64,000 nt of DNA from Mesostigma viride (lineage: Eukaryota; Streptophyta; Mesostigmatophyceae; Mesostigmatales; Mesostigmataceae). Below the pieces are notes generated by a model. That model saw nothing but the letters and a program-made list of their open reading frames with translations, was not told the DNA's origin and made no database searches. Each line of letters starts with the position of its first letter. Position 1 is the stretch's first letter. Shown piece after piece: positions 52,513-62,596 of the stretch. The translations under genes and the position numbers were made by a program. The DNA lies in the NCBI GenBank assembly GCA_009746045.1, contig RPFO01000667.1, forward strand, positions 7,069,046 through 7,133,045, read 5' to 3'.

Positions 52513-53321
52513 ATGGCGCGCGCAAGGGTGCACATAAGTTTTGCTGCGGCGGTTCTCACCCTGTTCATGCTGGGGAGTCTGGCCCACGCCCAGCCGGAGT
52601 ATGACAAACTCATTTGCAAGGAGAAGCGTATCTGGTTTCGCGCAATTGAGCAGGCGGTTACCCCCTCCGAGAAACCAGGCTGCGGTGATCCGTAAGTTGC
52701 AGAAGCATTTAAACTTGTTGTTACTCTTTCATAGATCGGATTCCTTCTTCGTATTGATCTTTCATCGGTGCCGACTGCGCGAGCTGAAACGCATGCACAT
52801 TATTAAATTGCTGTTTAGTTACCCGTGTATGCTTGTCTTTCCGCATGCTTGTCTTTCCATGGAATCTGATGCAAATCTCCGCTGACTTCGCGGCTGGGTC
52901 TTTGTTGGGATTGCGTACTGGGACATTTATGCTGTGGCACGACGTTTGGACCCGCAGTCAGAACTGGAAGGGTGGCTGCGACGTTATGTACCAGTACAGC
53001 CTGGAGATGAAGATTAAGAAGGACGACCCGTACATGCCGGTGGAGGGGATGATGATTTCTGATTGTGTCAGCACGCCGACCCCCTACATTTCGCAGTGCG
53101 ATGACGTGATTGCAGTGATGGGTGCGGGTACCCTCGCCTCTACCGAGCTGTATTTCGATGACTTAACCACGAGCGATGCGTATAAGAACCCGCAGGGATA
53201 TGCAATGGGGACCGGGATGTTCACGGGGATGGTTTCCACTGGAGTCTCCAGGCTCGTCAGCACAAGCCCGTACACGTACGAGTATCGGCTTGATATCGCC
53301 AAGCCACCTTTCCAGTGCTAA
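52513..53321 (+). CDS. Small secreted protein, two exons, unit 1
   Basis: Exon 1 (52513-52691) starts MARARVHISFAAAVLTLFML, a classical signal peptide likely cut after AHA. Exon 2 (proposed 52958-53321) follows CCCGCAG and reads QNWKGGCDVMYQYSLEMKIK, ending PPFQC and TAA. Joined they give about 180 residues. The mature part has six Cys (LIC, PGC, GGC, SDC, SQC and the terminal FQC), suggesting disulfides and secretion. The segment YAMGTGMFTGMVSTGVSRLV then YTYEYRLDI resembles the GTG.Y.G..G...Y.Y.L pattern of the allene-oxide-cyclase/dirigent-type barrel; this is a weak, pattern-level match. The intron is 266 bp. A TATA box precedes the gene. Confidence 0.7.
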
Positions 53322-53802
53322 GACCTTTTTATGACTGAGCTCTACCACTTCAGGAGCAGCTTCCTATTGGGTATGTCCAAGATTATCAATTCCGGCTACA
53401 CCTTGGTATGGCCAAACTGTGAAACTTTCAAATTATGGGAATCAAAGTGTACGCCACTGCCAAGTGACGTTAACTCCATATATGTTGCGTACCATTTCAC
53501 AACATAGTGACATGTAATTGGAATGCATCCACAGCAGTAAACCATGTGTGTGAAATGCCACCCTAATAAGGGAATCATATCAGGGGTGAGCCTACTTTGG
53601 ACTGAGCCCTAAATGGCAGGCAGCTCTGCCAACATTAACCTGTTAGATGTCTCACAATTGACCTGTATCTTTCGACAATCAAATCGGTGTAAAACCAGTC
53701 GATCCAAAGGCAAAGAGAATGGGTAGGCAGTGAAAAAAAGACACTGGGATGAACAAACAAAACAGTGAGAGTAATAAAGAGGAGTTAAGGTTACGGTCCT
53801 GG

Positions 53803-53833
53803 CGCGAATTTTTTGGCGCCAAAAAAATTCGCG
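53803..53833. promoter_or_regulatory. GC-cored palindrome with E2F-like half sites, unit 1
   Basis: CGCGAATTTTTT-GGCGCC is followed by AAAAAAATTCGCG, a near-perfect palindrome (one extra A) followed by GTACC. TTTTTGGCGCC resembles an E2F site (TTTSSCGC). Related copies are at 61670-61700 and, diverged, 39983-40023. Confidence 0.5.
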
Positions 53834-53982
53834 GTACCCGTCCGTATAAATTAAATTATAACATGACTCCGTTGGGAGATCATGTAGCACATATTTTTTG
53901 CTGGATGGATGGAGGTGGGCGAAGCCGCAAAACCGAACTAGGCTAATTATAAGCTAATCTAATCTAGAAAACCCTAAATACT

Positions 53983-54105
53983 CTACTCAGCAAAGCGCCG
54001 CTTCCTCTTGGGGGGAGGGGGCTTGCCCACAGAGGCTGGCGTGTGAGCCTGGACAATCGTCTGCCACCTCTTCTTGTTCTGCATAGCAGTCCAAGCAAGA
54101 GACTT
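53983..54105 (-). CDS. Minus-strand coding island with basic C-terminus, unit 1
   Basis: The minus strand reads SLAWTAMQNKKRWQTIVQ then HTPASVGKPPPPKRKRRFAE and a TAG stop. The basic PPPPKRKRR resembles a nuclear localisation signal. An in-frame AG precedes AACAAGAAG, so it may be a terminal exon. No family recognised. Confidence 0.4.
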   Translation of the reverse strand, partial: KSLAWTAMQNKKRWQTIVQAHTPASVGKPPPPKRKRRFAE

Positions 54106-54269
54106 TTTACAATGAGATTAATTAATTAATCCCTATGGGCCTAAGTAAGTAAGTACTTGGGTGTCATGCGCAAAGGCATGCCACGGAGTACTATGCTAAT
54201 CTCATTAGAAAAATAATTCCACAAAAGTTTAAACAAATATCGTCTGCATCATCCCCCAACCGTTAAGCA

Positions 54270-54470
54270 CTAGATGGGGATGTAATCCTCATCCGAGCTG
54301 TCCTCTACTGTAATGGCAGACGAGGCGGTAGTGTAGCGGCTATCCTCAGGACCAATAACCTCCACCTGCGGACTTCTACCCTGGCTAGCATCGGGCCGCG
54401 GGGCCCGTGGGGAGAAAACATGAGCATACCCCTCAGGAAGGTGCTTATCGCAGATGGCAGCCCATTTCTC
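54270..54470 (-). CDS. Minus-strand coding island with acidic C-terminus, unit 1
   Basis: The minus strand from 54470, just after CCATAG (possible acceptor), reads EKWAAICDKHLPEGYAHVFS, SPQVEVIGPEDSRYTTASS and VEDSSDEDYIPI, then TAG. It is open for 66 codons without an ATG start, so it would be a last exon or the 3' end of a retroelement ORF; the downstream sequence resembles a dispersed 3' region (see 40423-40500). In unit 2 a one-base deletion changes the last residues. Confidence 0.4.
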   Translation of the reverse strand, partial: EKWAAICDKHLPEGYAHVFSPRAPRPDASQGRSPQVEVIGPEDSRYTTASSAITVEDSSDEDYIPI

Positions 54471-54544
54471 CTATGGGCCTGGTCGTCGTCACCATGGCAT
54501 CCATGCACGATAAACGCCTCCTGCTGGGAGCACGTCGCCAGGTC

Positions 54545-54720
54545 GCCTGCTCCAGCCCACCCACTTCAGCCTCGACGAGGACTACACCCCGGCACAATTG
54601 AAGGCGAGGCGCGCGGTGTGGAACAGCCCCGACGTCCAGGCGGCCTGGGCGCAACAGACCAAGGGTAAGCGCCTTAAGATGCGTTTGCTCCCGAGTGGCT
54701 CCTTTGCAGCATTCTTTAAT
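54545..54720 (+). pseudogene. L1-like ORF1 C-terminal fragment, unit 1
   Basis: Reads THFSLDEDYTPAQLKARRAV then QTKGKRLKMRLLPSG, matching LDDDLTPAQQQQRRDLWP in the ORF1 remnant at about 6475-6530. Short fragment, copied at 62411-62586. Confidence 0.6.
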
Positions 54721-54730
54721 GGTCTTGCAA

Positions 54731-55283
54731 CACTAGACGTGACGGGCTCACCCCCGGGCAGCCTCAGGACTGGTTTGTCTGTAATATGGAGGCAGATGGT
54801 GCGCAAGTATGTGCTACATGTACTCCCAACGGAGTTATGTTTCTAATTAATGGTGCGCAAGGATAGATGGCAAGTAGTGATGAAGGAGACCACCCCCAAG
54901 TCTGTGGGGGCTCCGCGTGTGACCGCGTATGGCATTCATAGCGATTCGGGCCGCGGTGCCCACACCCCTGTAACTAGGACCTAGATTAATAAAATTAATT
55001 AATTAATAGACACGTGACTGCGTCACGTGAGCATAAGTCCTTGAAGTGGGAGGGGAACATCGGATGGAATGGATGGTATAAGCTATCTAGGTCCTAGTTA
55101 CAGGGGTGTGGGCACCGCGGCCCAAATCGCTATGAATGCCATACGCGGTCACACGCGGAGCCCCCACAGACTTGGGGGTGGTCTCCTTCATTACTACTTG
55201 CCATCTATCCTTGCGCTTTATCTGCCTCCATATTACAGACAAACCAGGAGGCTGCCCGGGGGTGAGCCCGTCACGTCTAGTGT
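54731..55283. repeat. Foldback inverted repeat with 102-bp spacer, unit 1
   Basis: The left arm 54731-54984 and right arm 55087-55283 are near-exact reverse complements (for example TGACCGCGTATGGCATTCAT against ATGAATGCCATACGCGGTCA). The left arm is longer because of the 42-bp insertion at 54808-54849. The spacer holds TTAATTAATTAAT and the interrupted palindrome CACGTGAC-TGC-GTCACGTG (55011-55029), with two CACGTG (G-box) cores. The second copy is at 62597-63149. Confidence 0.9.
54796..54861 (+). mobile_element. 42-bp retroelement 3'-end insertion with 12-bp target-site duplication
   Basis: ATGGTGCGCAAG flanks 54808-54849 on both sides. The insert is only a 3' end: TATGTGCTACATGTACTCCC, AACGGAGT, then a CTAATTA tail. 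The opposite foldback arm and the copy at 46086-46110 are uninterrupted at this position. Duplicated at about 62662-62727. Confidence 0.85.
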
Positions 55284-55311
55284 AGCACATGATGTCCATG
55301 CCGAGTCTATA

Positions 55312-56430
55312 TCACGAAAAGTCCACGGGTGGCGGCGCCCTGCTGCGCGCGGCCGGCGGCGCCAGGTGAGGACATATCGCCCAGGCTGCATGGGCGGGCT
55401 TGGTGCCAGCTAGTCTATCTGAGGTATCTACCTGATCTGTGCGGGCCAGGTGCCCGGCTAGGCCCAGGCGCCTGTGCCTAATAATGTGGGAAACATAGGG
55501 CAAATCAGCGTACAAATCCTCATTACTAATGTGCAATTAATTAATTAATTAAAATCATAGCTCCGTGGGGAGCATATGTAACACATAGCCCTGAGAAAGG
55601 GGCATCTATGGGTTTGTAATACAATCAGGGCGACAACCTGCAGGTGTAGGATGTACAACTATCACCTGCTCTGGGTGCACTAGGTGCATGCACCTGCACC
55701 TCCATGATGTTCATGCCTCCTAAACAAGCACAGGCACCCAGGGGGGGCTTGAGGAGAGGGCCTAGAAGGCCTGCATGAGATATGGGGTGGAAGGTATGTG
55801 GCTAGGCTATAGCTAGGGTACACATGGCCTCTCAGCAGGGAGTAACTCCCTGCATGGGCAAAGCATGACTCGACATTGCTACGGCTATTGCAAGGGCGGG
55901 TGTGGGCCCATCACGTAGGCATACATGGCCAGGTCACTAAGCTTTCTAGTCTACACTACTGCTATATTCCCTAGGCTGGGGTGGCTGGGGTGGTACACTA
56001 ATGTGCAAACCAAAGGGGATGTTAATTAAGGGCCTTGCGCAGCATCTTGGTGACGGCGCCGTCGAGTCGGTGCTCCAGCTCCTGCGTCAGTGTCCAGGTC
56101 TCAGCGCCGTAGGTCAGGATCGTCAGAATGACGACCTTGAAGAGGTCACGCTTGACGATCCGGGGTAGGGCGGGGTTGCTCCACCAGCGGCGGTGGTCAT
56201 GGAGTTGCGCCCACGCCATGCCGATCCGTGTCGTCAGGTCGTCCTCGCAGTCGGGAAGCCCACTGCCGAGCAGCTTGAAGCGGCCTGAAGTAGGGTAGTT
56301 GACCATGGTGTCGTCTAAGAGGCGGAGTGTGGGTGGGGGCCCACTTGGCCTTGTCCATAATCTTTTTCCAAATCATGGAAAGGCCTAGGCCCCCCATGTC
56401 CTCTACGAGCTGCTCTTTGAAGGTGCGCGG
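55312..56430 (-). pseudogene. L1-like reverse transcriptase C-terminal fragment, unit 2 (split)
   Basis: Same fragment as 46292-46850. It is divided into 56430-55997 (up to RLDGAVTKMLRKALN) and 55536-55312 (HISNEDLYADLPYVSHIIRH) by the insertion at 55537-55996. An additional TTAATTAA is present near 56024. Confidence 0.8.
55537..55996 (-). mobile_element. 460-bp retroelement insertion with 12-bp target-site duplication
   Basis: ACTAATGTGCAA flanks it at 55525-55536 and 55997-56008. The same 12 bp occur once, uninterrupted, at 46409-46420. On the minus strand the insert ends ACATATGCTCCCCACGGAGC (GCTCC-CCAC-GGAGC stem-loop), then ATGATTT and four TTAA units. No coding region was recognised, so it is a SINE or a truncated LINE. 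Confidence 0.9.
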
Positions 56431-56434
56431 GCCT

Positions 56435-57549
56435 TGCTGCGTCTAACCTGGATACATGATTGGATGAACCCAAGCATTAACCACCACCATCGGGCACTCA
56501 ATCGTTAATATTGGTGAATTTGATATAGATTGAACCCAATTTTTTTCAATTAGGACGGTCTGTGCAAGCTAACGTCCGCGGTCCCTGAATTTGTTAAACT
56601 GCCACTAAATATTAATTAATTAAGGTATGATTACATTCTACTTCCATTCAAACGTCACTATACACTGCAAAGTGCAAGATGGTGCAAACGCCCATCCTCC
56701 GCACACCTGTAATTGTTGTCATGCCTCTAACTAGTCTAGGGTAGGTTGACACAAGGTGTAGTTAGTGTTCTTTATAACTGTTCATGATGTCAAAGTACAT
56801 GGATTTACTTTATATGGCTGCACAGGCTAATTTAATTTTATTGCTGCGCGTTGCTCTTAGTCTGAGCGCGCCATTGTTTGAAAGGTGTTGGTATACATGG
56901 CCATCGTCAGCAACTTTACGGTTGATTTCGTGTATAGCAAATGAACATGCATATAGCTGTTGTAATAGCATGCACGTAGCCCGGTCAGGAATGTAAATTC
57001 TAGACCGTAGTCTACAGCGCGGGCCATCTGCATCAAATTATCATCCAGCTAAATGGTCTGTGCTTGTGGAGTGGAATGTGACACGGGTATAAGTTGGTCA
57101 GGCCAGCAATGACCGCCAAGTGGACAATAACTCAACATATTGTGGGTGAACAGAACAAGAACGGCATCAATCTGATACAAGTGGGCTGCCACAAGAATGG
57201 GTGGGTTATTGGCACAAGAATGTCTCGTGTCACTACGATAACCATCGACCTGTCGTAAGCTGGTTATCATCCTGGAACCTTCTTGCGTAAACTAGCGACA
57301 ACCCTTGATGATAGTCACATGATGTCTAGAACTGCTATGACGCATCGTCTAGAAGCTTCCATGAGAGCGATGCATTGCGTCATCGTCAGCTGACTCAGCA
57401 TATGTTACGTCGTACCCTACCATATTGCACAGTATAATACACAGGCGACGGCCTCACAGCCATAGCCAACCATTGACTCATATTACCGTCTCGCCAAGGA
57501 AACCTTGTCGCCCGTAACATTTATTTGTAACCTAGACATACATCATGTT
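56435..57549. repeat. Segmental duplication, unit 2 left part
   Basis: Near-identical to 46851-47965 (offset 9584). No genes recognised. Confidence 0.9.
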
Positions 57550-57566
57550 GTGCTTTGTTCATTCCC

Positions 57567-58155
57567 ACCCACCCACCCACCCACCCACCCACCCACCCAC
57601 CCACCACCCACCACCCACCCACCCACCCACCCACCCACCCACCCACCCACCCACCCACCCACCCCACCCACCCACCCACCCACCCACCCACCCACCCACC
57701 CACCCACCCACCCACCCACCCAACCAACCAGACATGCATGCATTCATCCATCCATCCGCCCGTCCACCCGTCCACCCGTCCACCCGCCCACCCGTCCACC
57801 CGTCCACCCGTCCACCCGTCCACCCGTCCACCCGTCCACCCGTCCACCCGTCCACCCGTCCACCCGTCCACCCGTCCACCCGTCCACCCGTCCACCCGTC
57901 CACCCGTCCACCCGTCCACCCGTCCACCCGTCCATCCGTCCATTCGTCCATCCGTCCATCCGTCCATCCGTCCATCCGTCCATCCCTGCATCCCTGCATC
58001 CCTGCATCCCTGTGCATCCCTGCCTCCCTGCCTCCCTCCCTCCCTCCCTCCCTCCCTCCCTCCCTCCCTCCCTCCCTCCCTCCCTCCCTCCCTCCCTCCC
58101 TCCCTCCCTCCCTCCCTCCCTCCCTCCCTCCCTCCCTCCCTCCCTCCCTCCCTCC
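57567..58155. repeat. (CCCA)n, (CCGTCCAC)n, (CCGTCCAT)n and (TCCC)n tracts, unit 2
   Basis: CCCA tetramers extend to about 57722, CCGTCCAC octamers from about 57760 to 57940, CATCCGTC units follow, CCTGCATC units lie near 57985-58015, and TCCC tetramers run from 58020 to 58155. Unit 1 has only the first two arrays. Confidence 0.95.
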
Positions 58156-59470
58156 CCACGCGCTCCTGCTTGGGAGTCACAGATCACACTAACAACAACT
58201 GGTTTTACAGGGGAGGCACCTCAGCCTAGGCAAACACACAGTAAGAAGCATGAAGCTTTGTTGTCAGAGCGACGTTAAGCATGATATATGAAGAGAATGC
58301 TTGCGCCAGGTGCAAACCCACGGATTGGTGATGAAGAAACACAGGGTCCCCCACTTTCCCAAGGCAGGTCGCAACCTCCTCTCCTGTGTTTTCCCCTTGG
58401 GCACTGTTCACTACCTTAGCTTAAGGAGCTCCTACTTGTCATCTCCCATGCACAGTTGCCACATTCGCATAGATGTAATATGACGTATCTTTACGCACAA
58501 ACTCAGTGTTTAGACAATGAATGAAGACACATGGCAAGGTTTCAATAATAACGGGATGACGCTTTAACCCAGGCTGATATTACCCCTCACTTCATAGATG
58601 GCCTAGCTGACTCCAGTTCCTGACACCGTTGTCAAGGCAGCATCTATCGGGTTTACCCATCATATGGGATGGTGAAATGAGGTACATGCCTTGATGGTCG
58701 ATCCGACTCTCACCGCACAACAGACAGAAACATTCTACAGTATTATACTGTATTATAAGGCGCCCCGCCCACGGTTATCACCCGTTCCCAAAGCTAGAAG
58801 CACCGCATGAGACAAGCTGCAGGGTGAAGAGTCGGCAACTTACCCACTAAAGAAAACAGCTTATACTAGTCCGCACAGATTTGCATTTCAAGGAAGCCAA
58901 AAGGAAGAAGGCAACTTAGGATCAACTGCAACCGAAAAGGAGCCTGTCACATACCAACACGCCTACTTTTACATGCAAAAAACCTCGCGGTGACGGTCAG
59001 TGTTGATGTAACCCCCTTCTTATCCGTCGCCATAGCCCGAGCCACGGCGTTGGATATACGATGGCGTGGCTAGCCGTATCACGCTTATGTGAGGGGTGAA
59101 CGATCCCATTGAATATTATCGATATATCCGTGTCACCTTCCAAGGTCATATATCCGTGACCTTCCAATTCAGTACGCGTGTTTTTTATTAGATGAGCACC
59201 GGCATCTAGATCTGAAGCAATAATCTACTAATATGCCGTGAGGGTTCAAAGACCCGTACGGTAGTATGCAATCCGTGACCTCCAGCTGAGCATAATTATA
59301 ACAAAATTACTTACTTTACGTTGTTACACCTAGCATCCAAAGACTGGAAAATCTGAGCGCCATACTATCTCTTCTACGTCAATGGAGCGATGGCTGCCAG
59401 GACTTGAGTTTTCTGCTTACTGTTGCCGGATTCTCGAGAGCTCTTTACGTGCAGTTTGATTTACGCGCCC

Positions 59471-59694
59471 ATGAGCGCACAGGCGCATCTCAGTCTGACC
59501 TGCTCTGCCCGCACACTGGTACAGCGCCTGGTCGGCGCAGCCCAGCCCGTTCTCAGGACCGTCATGATCATCACGATCGTCATCGGGTGCTGGCCAGCAC
59601 TGGGTGCCAATTCCAACCCCCCCGCTTTCACATCGTCGATATCGATCAGATTTATCGATTTCACATCGATCTTAGGCGGCAGCGTCGTTGGATC
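59471..59694 (+). CDS. Small open exon with hydrophobic segment, unit 2
   Basis: Identical translation to 51604-51827, ending at the same GGATC|GTAAGTT donor. Same uncertainty as for the first copy. Confidence 0.3.
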
Positions 59695-60307
59695 GTAAGT
59701 TCATTGAATTCCCTGAGACCCTCACAATCACATCCACTGACGGTTCTTCTGCGAGTGATCTTTTATCGTTTGAAGCCATGTGACGACATTCAAGCCTGTT
59801 GTTGTTGAGCTCTTCTGCACATGATGTCCCATTCTGAATTTCTGATGCCACTTGACGACATAGCTAAGATCAGGTCAGTCAGTTGGATCCCACGCCGACT
59901 GGCTGACGATATCAACAGTTCAATACATCTAAAGATTTTTATAGCGGTTGACAAATAACTTTCCTCCAATAGAGAAATGGTAAAAGGACAGGTGTCGACA
60001 CCAAGAAGGACCTGAATATAACAGGAGAAGTACGAAAACGTACGAAAAGTTGCATCGAGCGACAAGTATGTACCGGAGATGCCACAGGAATTGGTGAGCG
60101 ACTGGAGCGACCAACAACAGTATATAAGGATAAGGACAACTCTGCAACGTTCAGCTCTTCTTCTGCACGTGACCTCACCATTTGACGACATTGATGCCTG
60201 TAACGTTGGTTCGCGTGGTTCACGCGCTACACCCTGCAGCTCGTTGACCTTGCCGCGAATCAATCGGCATCGAAACAAAAATCCTGGACCTAGCTATCGG
60301 CAATTGG

Positions 60308-60314
60308 TATAAAA
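60308..60314 (+). promoter_or_regulatory. TATA box of secreted-protein gene, unit 2
   Basis: TATAAAA 66 bp upstream of ATG 60380, with the same surroundings as in unit 1. Confidence 0.55.
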
Positions 60315-60379
60315 GTGCACGCAAATCGTCGACGACAAGCGACGATCGAACGCACGCGGACCTCTGCTGCACGGAAACG

Positions 60380-61188
60380 ATGGCGCGCGCAAGGGTGCAC
60401 ATAAGTTTTGCTGCGGCGGTTCTCACCCTGTTCATGCTGGGGAGTCTGGCCCACGCCCAGCCGGAGTATGACAAACTCATTTGCAAGGAGAAGCGTATCT
60501 GGTTTCGCGCAATTGAGCAGGCGGTTACCCCCTCCGAGAAACCAGGCTGCGGTGATCCGTAAGTTGCAGAAGCATTTAAACTTGTTGTTACTCTTTCATA
60601 GATCGGATTCCTTCTTCGTATTGATCTTTCATCGGTGCCGACTGCGCGAGCTGAAACGCATGCACATTATTAAATTGCTGTTTAGTTACCCGTGTATGCT
60701 TGTCTTTCCGCATGCTTGTCTTTCCATGGAATCTGATGCAAATCTCCGCTGACTTCGCGGCTGGGTCTTTGTTGGGATTGCGTACTGGGACATTTATGCT
60801 GTGGCACGACGTTTGGACCCGCAGTCAGAACTGGAAGGGTGGCTGCGACGTTATGTACCAGTACAGCCTGGAGATGAAGATTAAGAAGGACGACCCGTAC
60901 ATGCCGGTGGAGGGGATGATGATTTCTGATTGTGTCAGCACGCCGACCCCCTACATTTCGCAGTGCGATGACGTGATTGCAGTGATGGGTGCGGGTACCC
61001 TCGCCTCTACCGAGCTGTATTTCGATGACTTAACCACGAGCGATGCGTATAAGAACCCGCAGGGATATGCAATGGGGACCGGGATGTTCACGGGGATGGT
61101 TTCCACTGGAGTCTCCAGGCTCGTCAGCACAAGCCCGTACACGTACGAGTATCGGCTTGATATCGCCAAGCCACCTTTCCAGTGCTAA
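60380..61188 (+). CDS. Small secreted protein, two exons, unit 2
   Basis: Exons 60380-60558 and 60825-61188 give the same predicted product as the unit 1 gene: signal peptide MARARVHISFAAAVLTLFML, six mature cysteines, and a Cys at the very end. No coding difference between the two copies was seen, so the duplication is recent or homogenised by conversion. The barrel-type family suggestion for unit 1 applies equally and is tentative. Confidence 0.7.
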
Positions 61189-61669
61189 GACCTTTTTATG
61201 ACTGAGCTCTACCACTTCAGGAGCAGCTTCCTATTGGGTATGTCCAAGATTATCAATTCCGGCTACACCTTGGTATGGCCAAACTGTGAAACTTTCAAAT
61301 TATGGGAATCAAAGTGTACGCCACTGCCAAGTGACGTTAACTCCATATATGTTGCGTACCATTTCACAACATAGTGACATGTAATTGGAATGCATCCACA
61401 GCAGTAAACCATGTGTGTGAAATGCCACCCTAATAAGGGAATCATATCAGGGGTGAGCCTACTTTGGACTGAGCCCTAAATGGCAGGCAGCTCTGCCAAC
61501 ATTAACCTGTTAGATGTCTCACAATTGACCTGTATCTTTCGACAATCAAATCGGTGTAAAACCAGTCGATCCAAAGGCAAAGAGAATGGGTAGGCAGTGA
61601 AAAAAAGACACTGGGATGAACAAACAAAACAGTGAGAGTAATAAAGAGGAGTTAAGGTTACGGTCCCGG

Positions 61670-61700
61670 CGCGAATTTTTTGGCGCCAAAAAAATTCGCG
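61670..61700. promoter_or_regulatory. GC-cored palindrome with E2F-like half sites, unit 2
   Basis: Same palindrome as 53803-53833. The base before it differs (CCTGG in unit 1, CCCGG here). Confidence 0.5.
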
Positions 61701-61849
61701 GTACCCGTCCGTATAAATTAAATTATAACATGACTCCGTTGGGAGATCATGTAGCACATATTTTTTGCTGGATGGATGGAGGTGGGCGAAGCCGCAAAAC
61801 CGAACTAGGCTAATTATAAGCTAATCTAATCTAGAAAACCCTAAATACT

Positions 61850-61972
61850 CTACTCAGCAAAGCGCCGCTTCCTCTTGGGGGGAGGGGGCTTGCCCACAGA
61901 GGCTGGCGTGTGAGCCTGGACAATCGTCTGCCACCTCTTCTTGTTCTGCATAGCAGTCCAAGCAAGAGACTT
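61850..61972 (-). CDS. Minus-strand coding island with basic C-terminus, unit 2
   Basis: Copy of 53983-54105 (ends PPPPKRKRRFAE). No change noticed. Confidence 0.4.
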   Translation of the reverse strand, partial: KSLAWTAMQNKKRWQTIVQAHTPASVGKPPPPKRKRRFAE

Positions 61973-62129
61973 TTTACAATGAGATTAATTAATTAATCCC
62001 TATGGGCCTAAGTAAGTAAGTACTTGGGTGTCATGCGCAAAGGCATGCCACGGAGTACTATGCTAATCTCATTAGAAAAATAATTCCACAAAAGTTTAAA
62101 CAAATATCGTCTGCATCATCCCCCAACCG

Positions 62130-62336
62130 TTAAGCACTAGATGGGATGTAATCCTCATCCGAGCTGTCCTCTACTGTAATGGCAGACGAGGCGGTAGTGT
62201 AGCGGCTATCCTCAGGACCAATAACCTCCACCTGCGGACTTCTACCCTGGCTAGCATCGGGCCGCGGGGCCCGTGGGGAGAAAACATGAGCATACCCCTC
62301 AGGAAGGTGCTTATCGCAGATGGCAGCCCATTTCTC
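62130..62336 (-). CDS. Minus-strand coding island with acidic C-terminus, unit 2
   Basis: Copy of 54270-54470 with one G fewer in the GATGGG run. The end therefore reads DEDYIPSSA before TAA instead of DEDYIPI. Which form is ancestral is unknown. Confidence 0.4.
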   Translation of the reverse strand, partial: EKWAAICDKHLPEGYAHVFSPRAPRPDASQGRSPQVEVIGPEDSRYTTASSAITVEDSSDEDYIPSSA

Positions 62337-62410
62337 CTATGGGCCTGGTCGTCGTCACCATGGCATCCATGCACGATAAACGCCTCCTGCTGGGAGCACG
62401 TCGCCAGGTC

Positions 62411-62586
62411 GCCTGCTCCAGCCCACCCACTTCAGCCTCGACGAGGACTACACCCCGGCACAATTGAAGGCGAGGCGCGCGGTGTGGAACAGCCCCGACG
62501 TCCAGGCGGCCTGGGCGCAACAGACCAAGGGTAAGCGCCTTAAGATGCGTTTGCTCCCGAGTGGCTCCTTTGCAGCATTCTTTAAT
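62411..62586 (+). pseudogene. L1-like ORF1 C-terminal fragment, unit 2
   Basis: Copy of 54545-54720. Confidence 0.6.
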
Positions 62587-62596
62587 GGTCTTGCAA

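Larger units (their letters stand above)
50404..55536. repeat. Segmental duplication, unit 1 core
   Basis: Nearly identical to 58274-63402 (offset 7870 falling to 7866). Noted differences are a few substitutions and small indels, such as GGGGCCGTGAACG/GGGGTGAACG near 51230 and GATGGGGATG/GATGGGATG near 54277. It contains the secreted-protein gene and the foldback repeat. Confidence 0.95.

Noticed and set aside
54135..54481. CCTATGGGCCT direct repeat as target-site duplication of an element at 54146-54470
   Set aside because: The TTAA tail lies outside the repeat, which does not fit the expected order for an insertion in either orientation.
57505..58278. Long Pro/Thr/His and Gly/Trp frames on both strands
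   Set aside because: Period artefacts of CCCA, CCGTCCAC and TCCC arrays.
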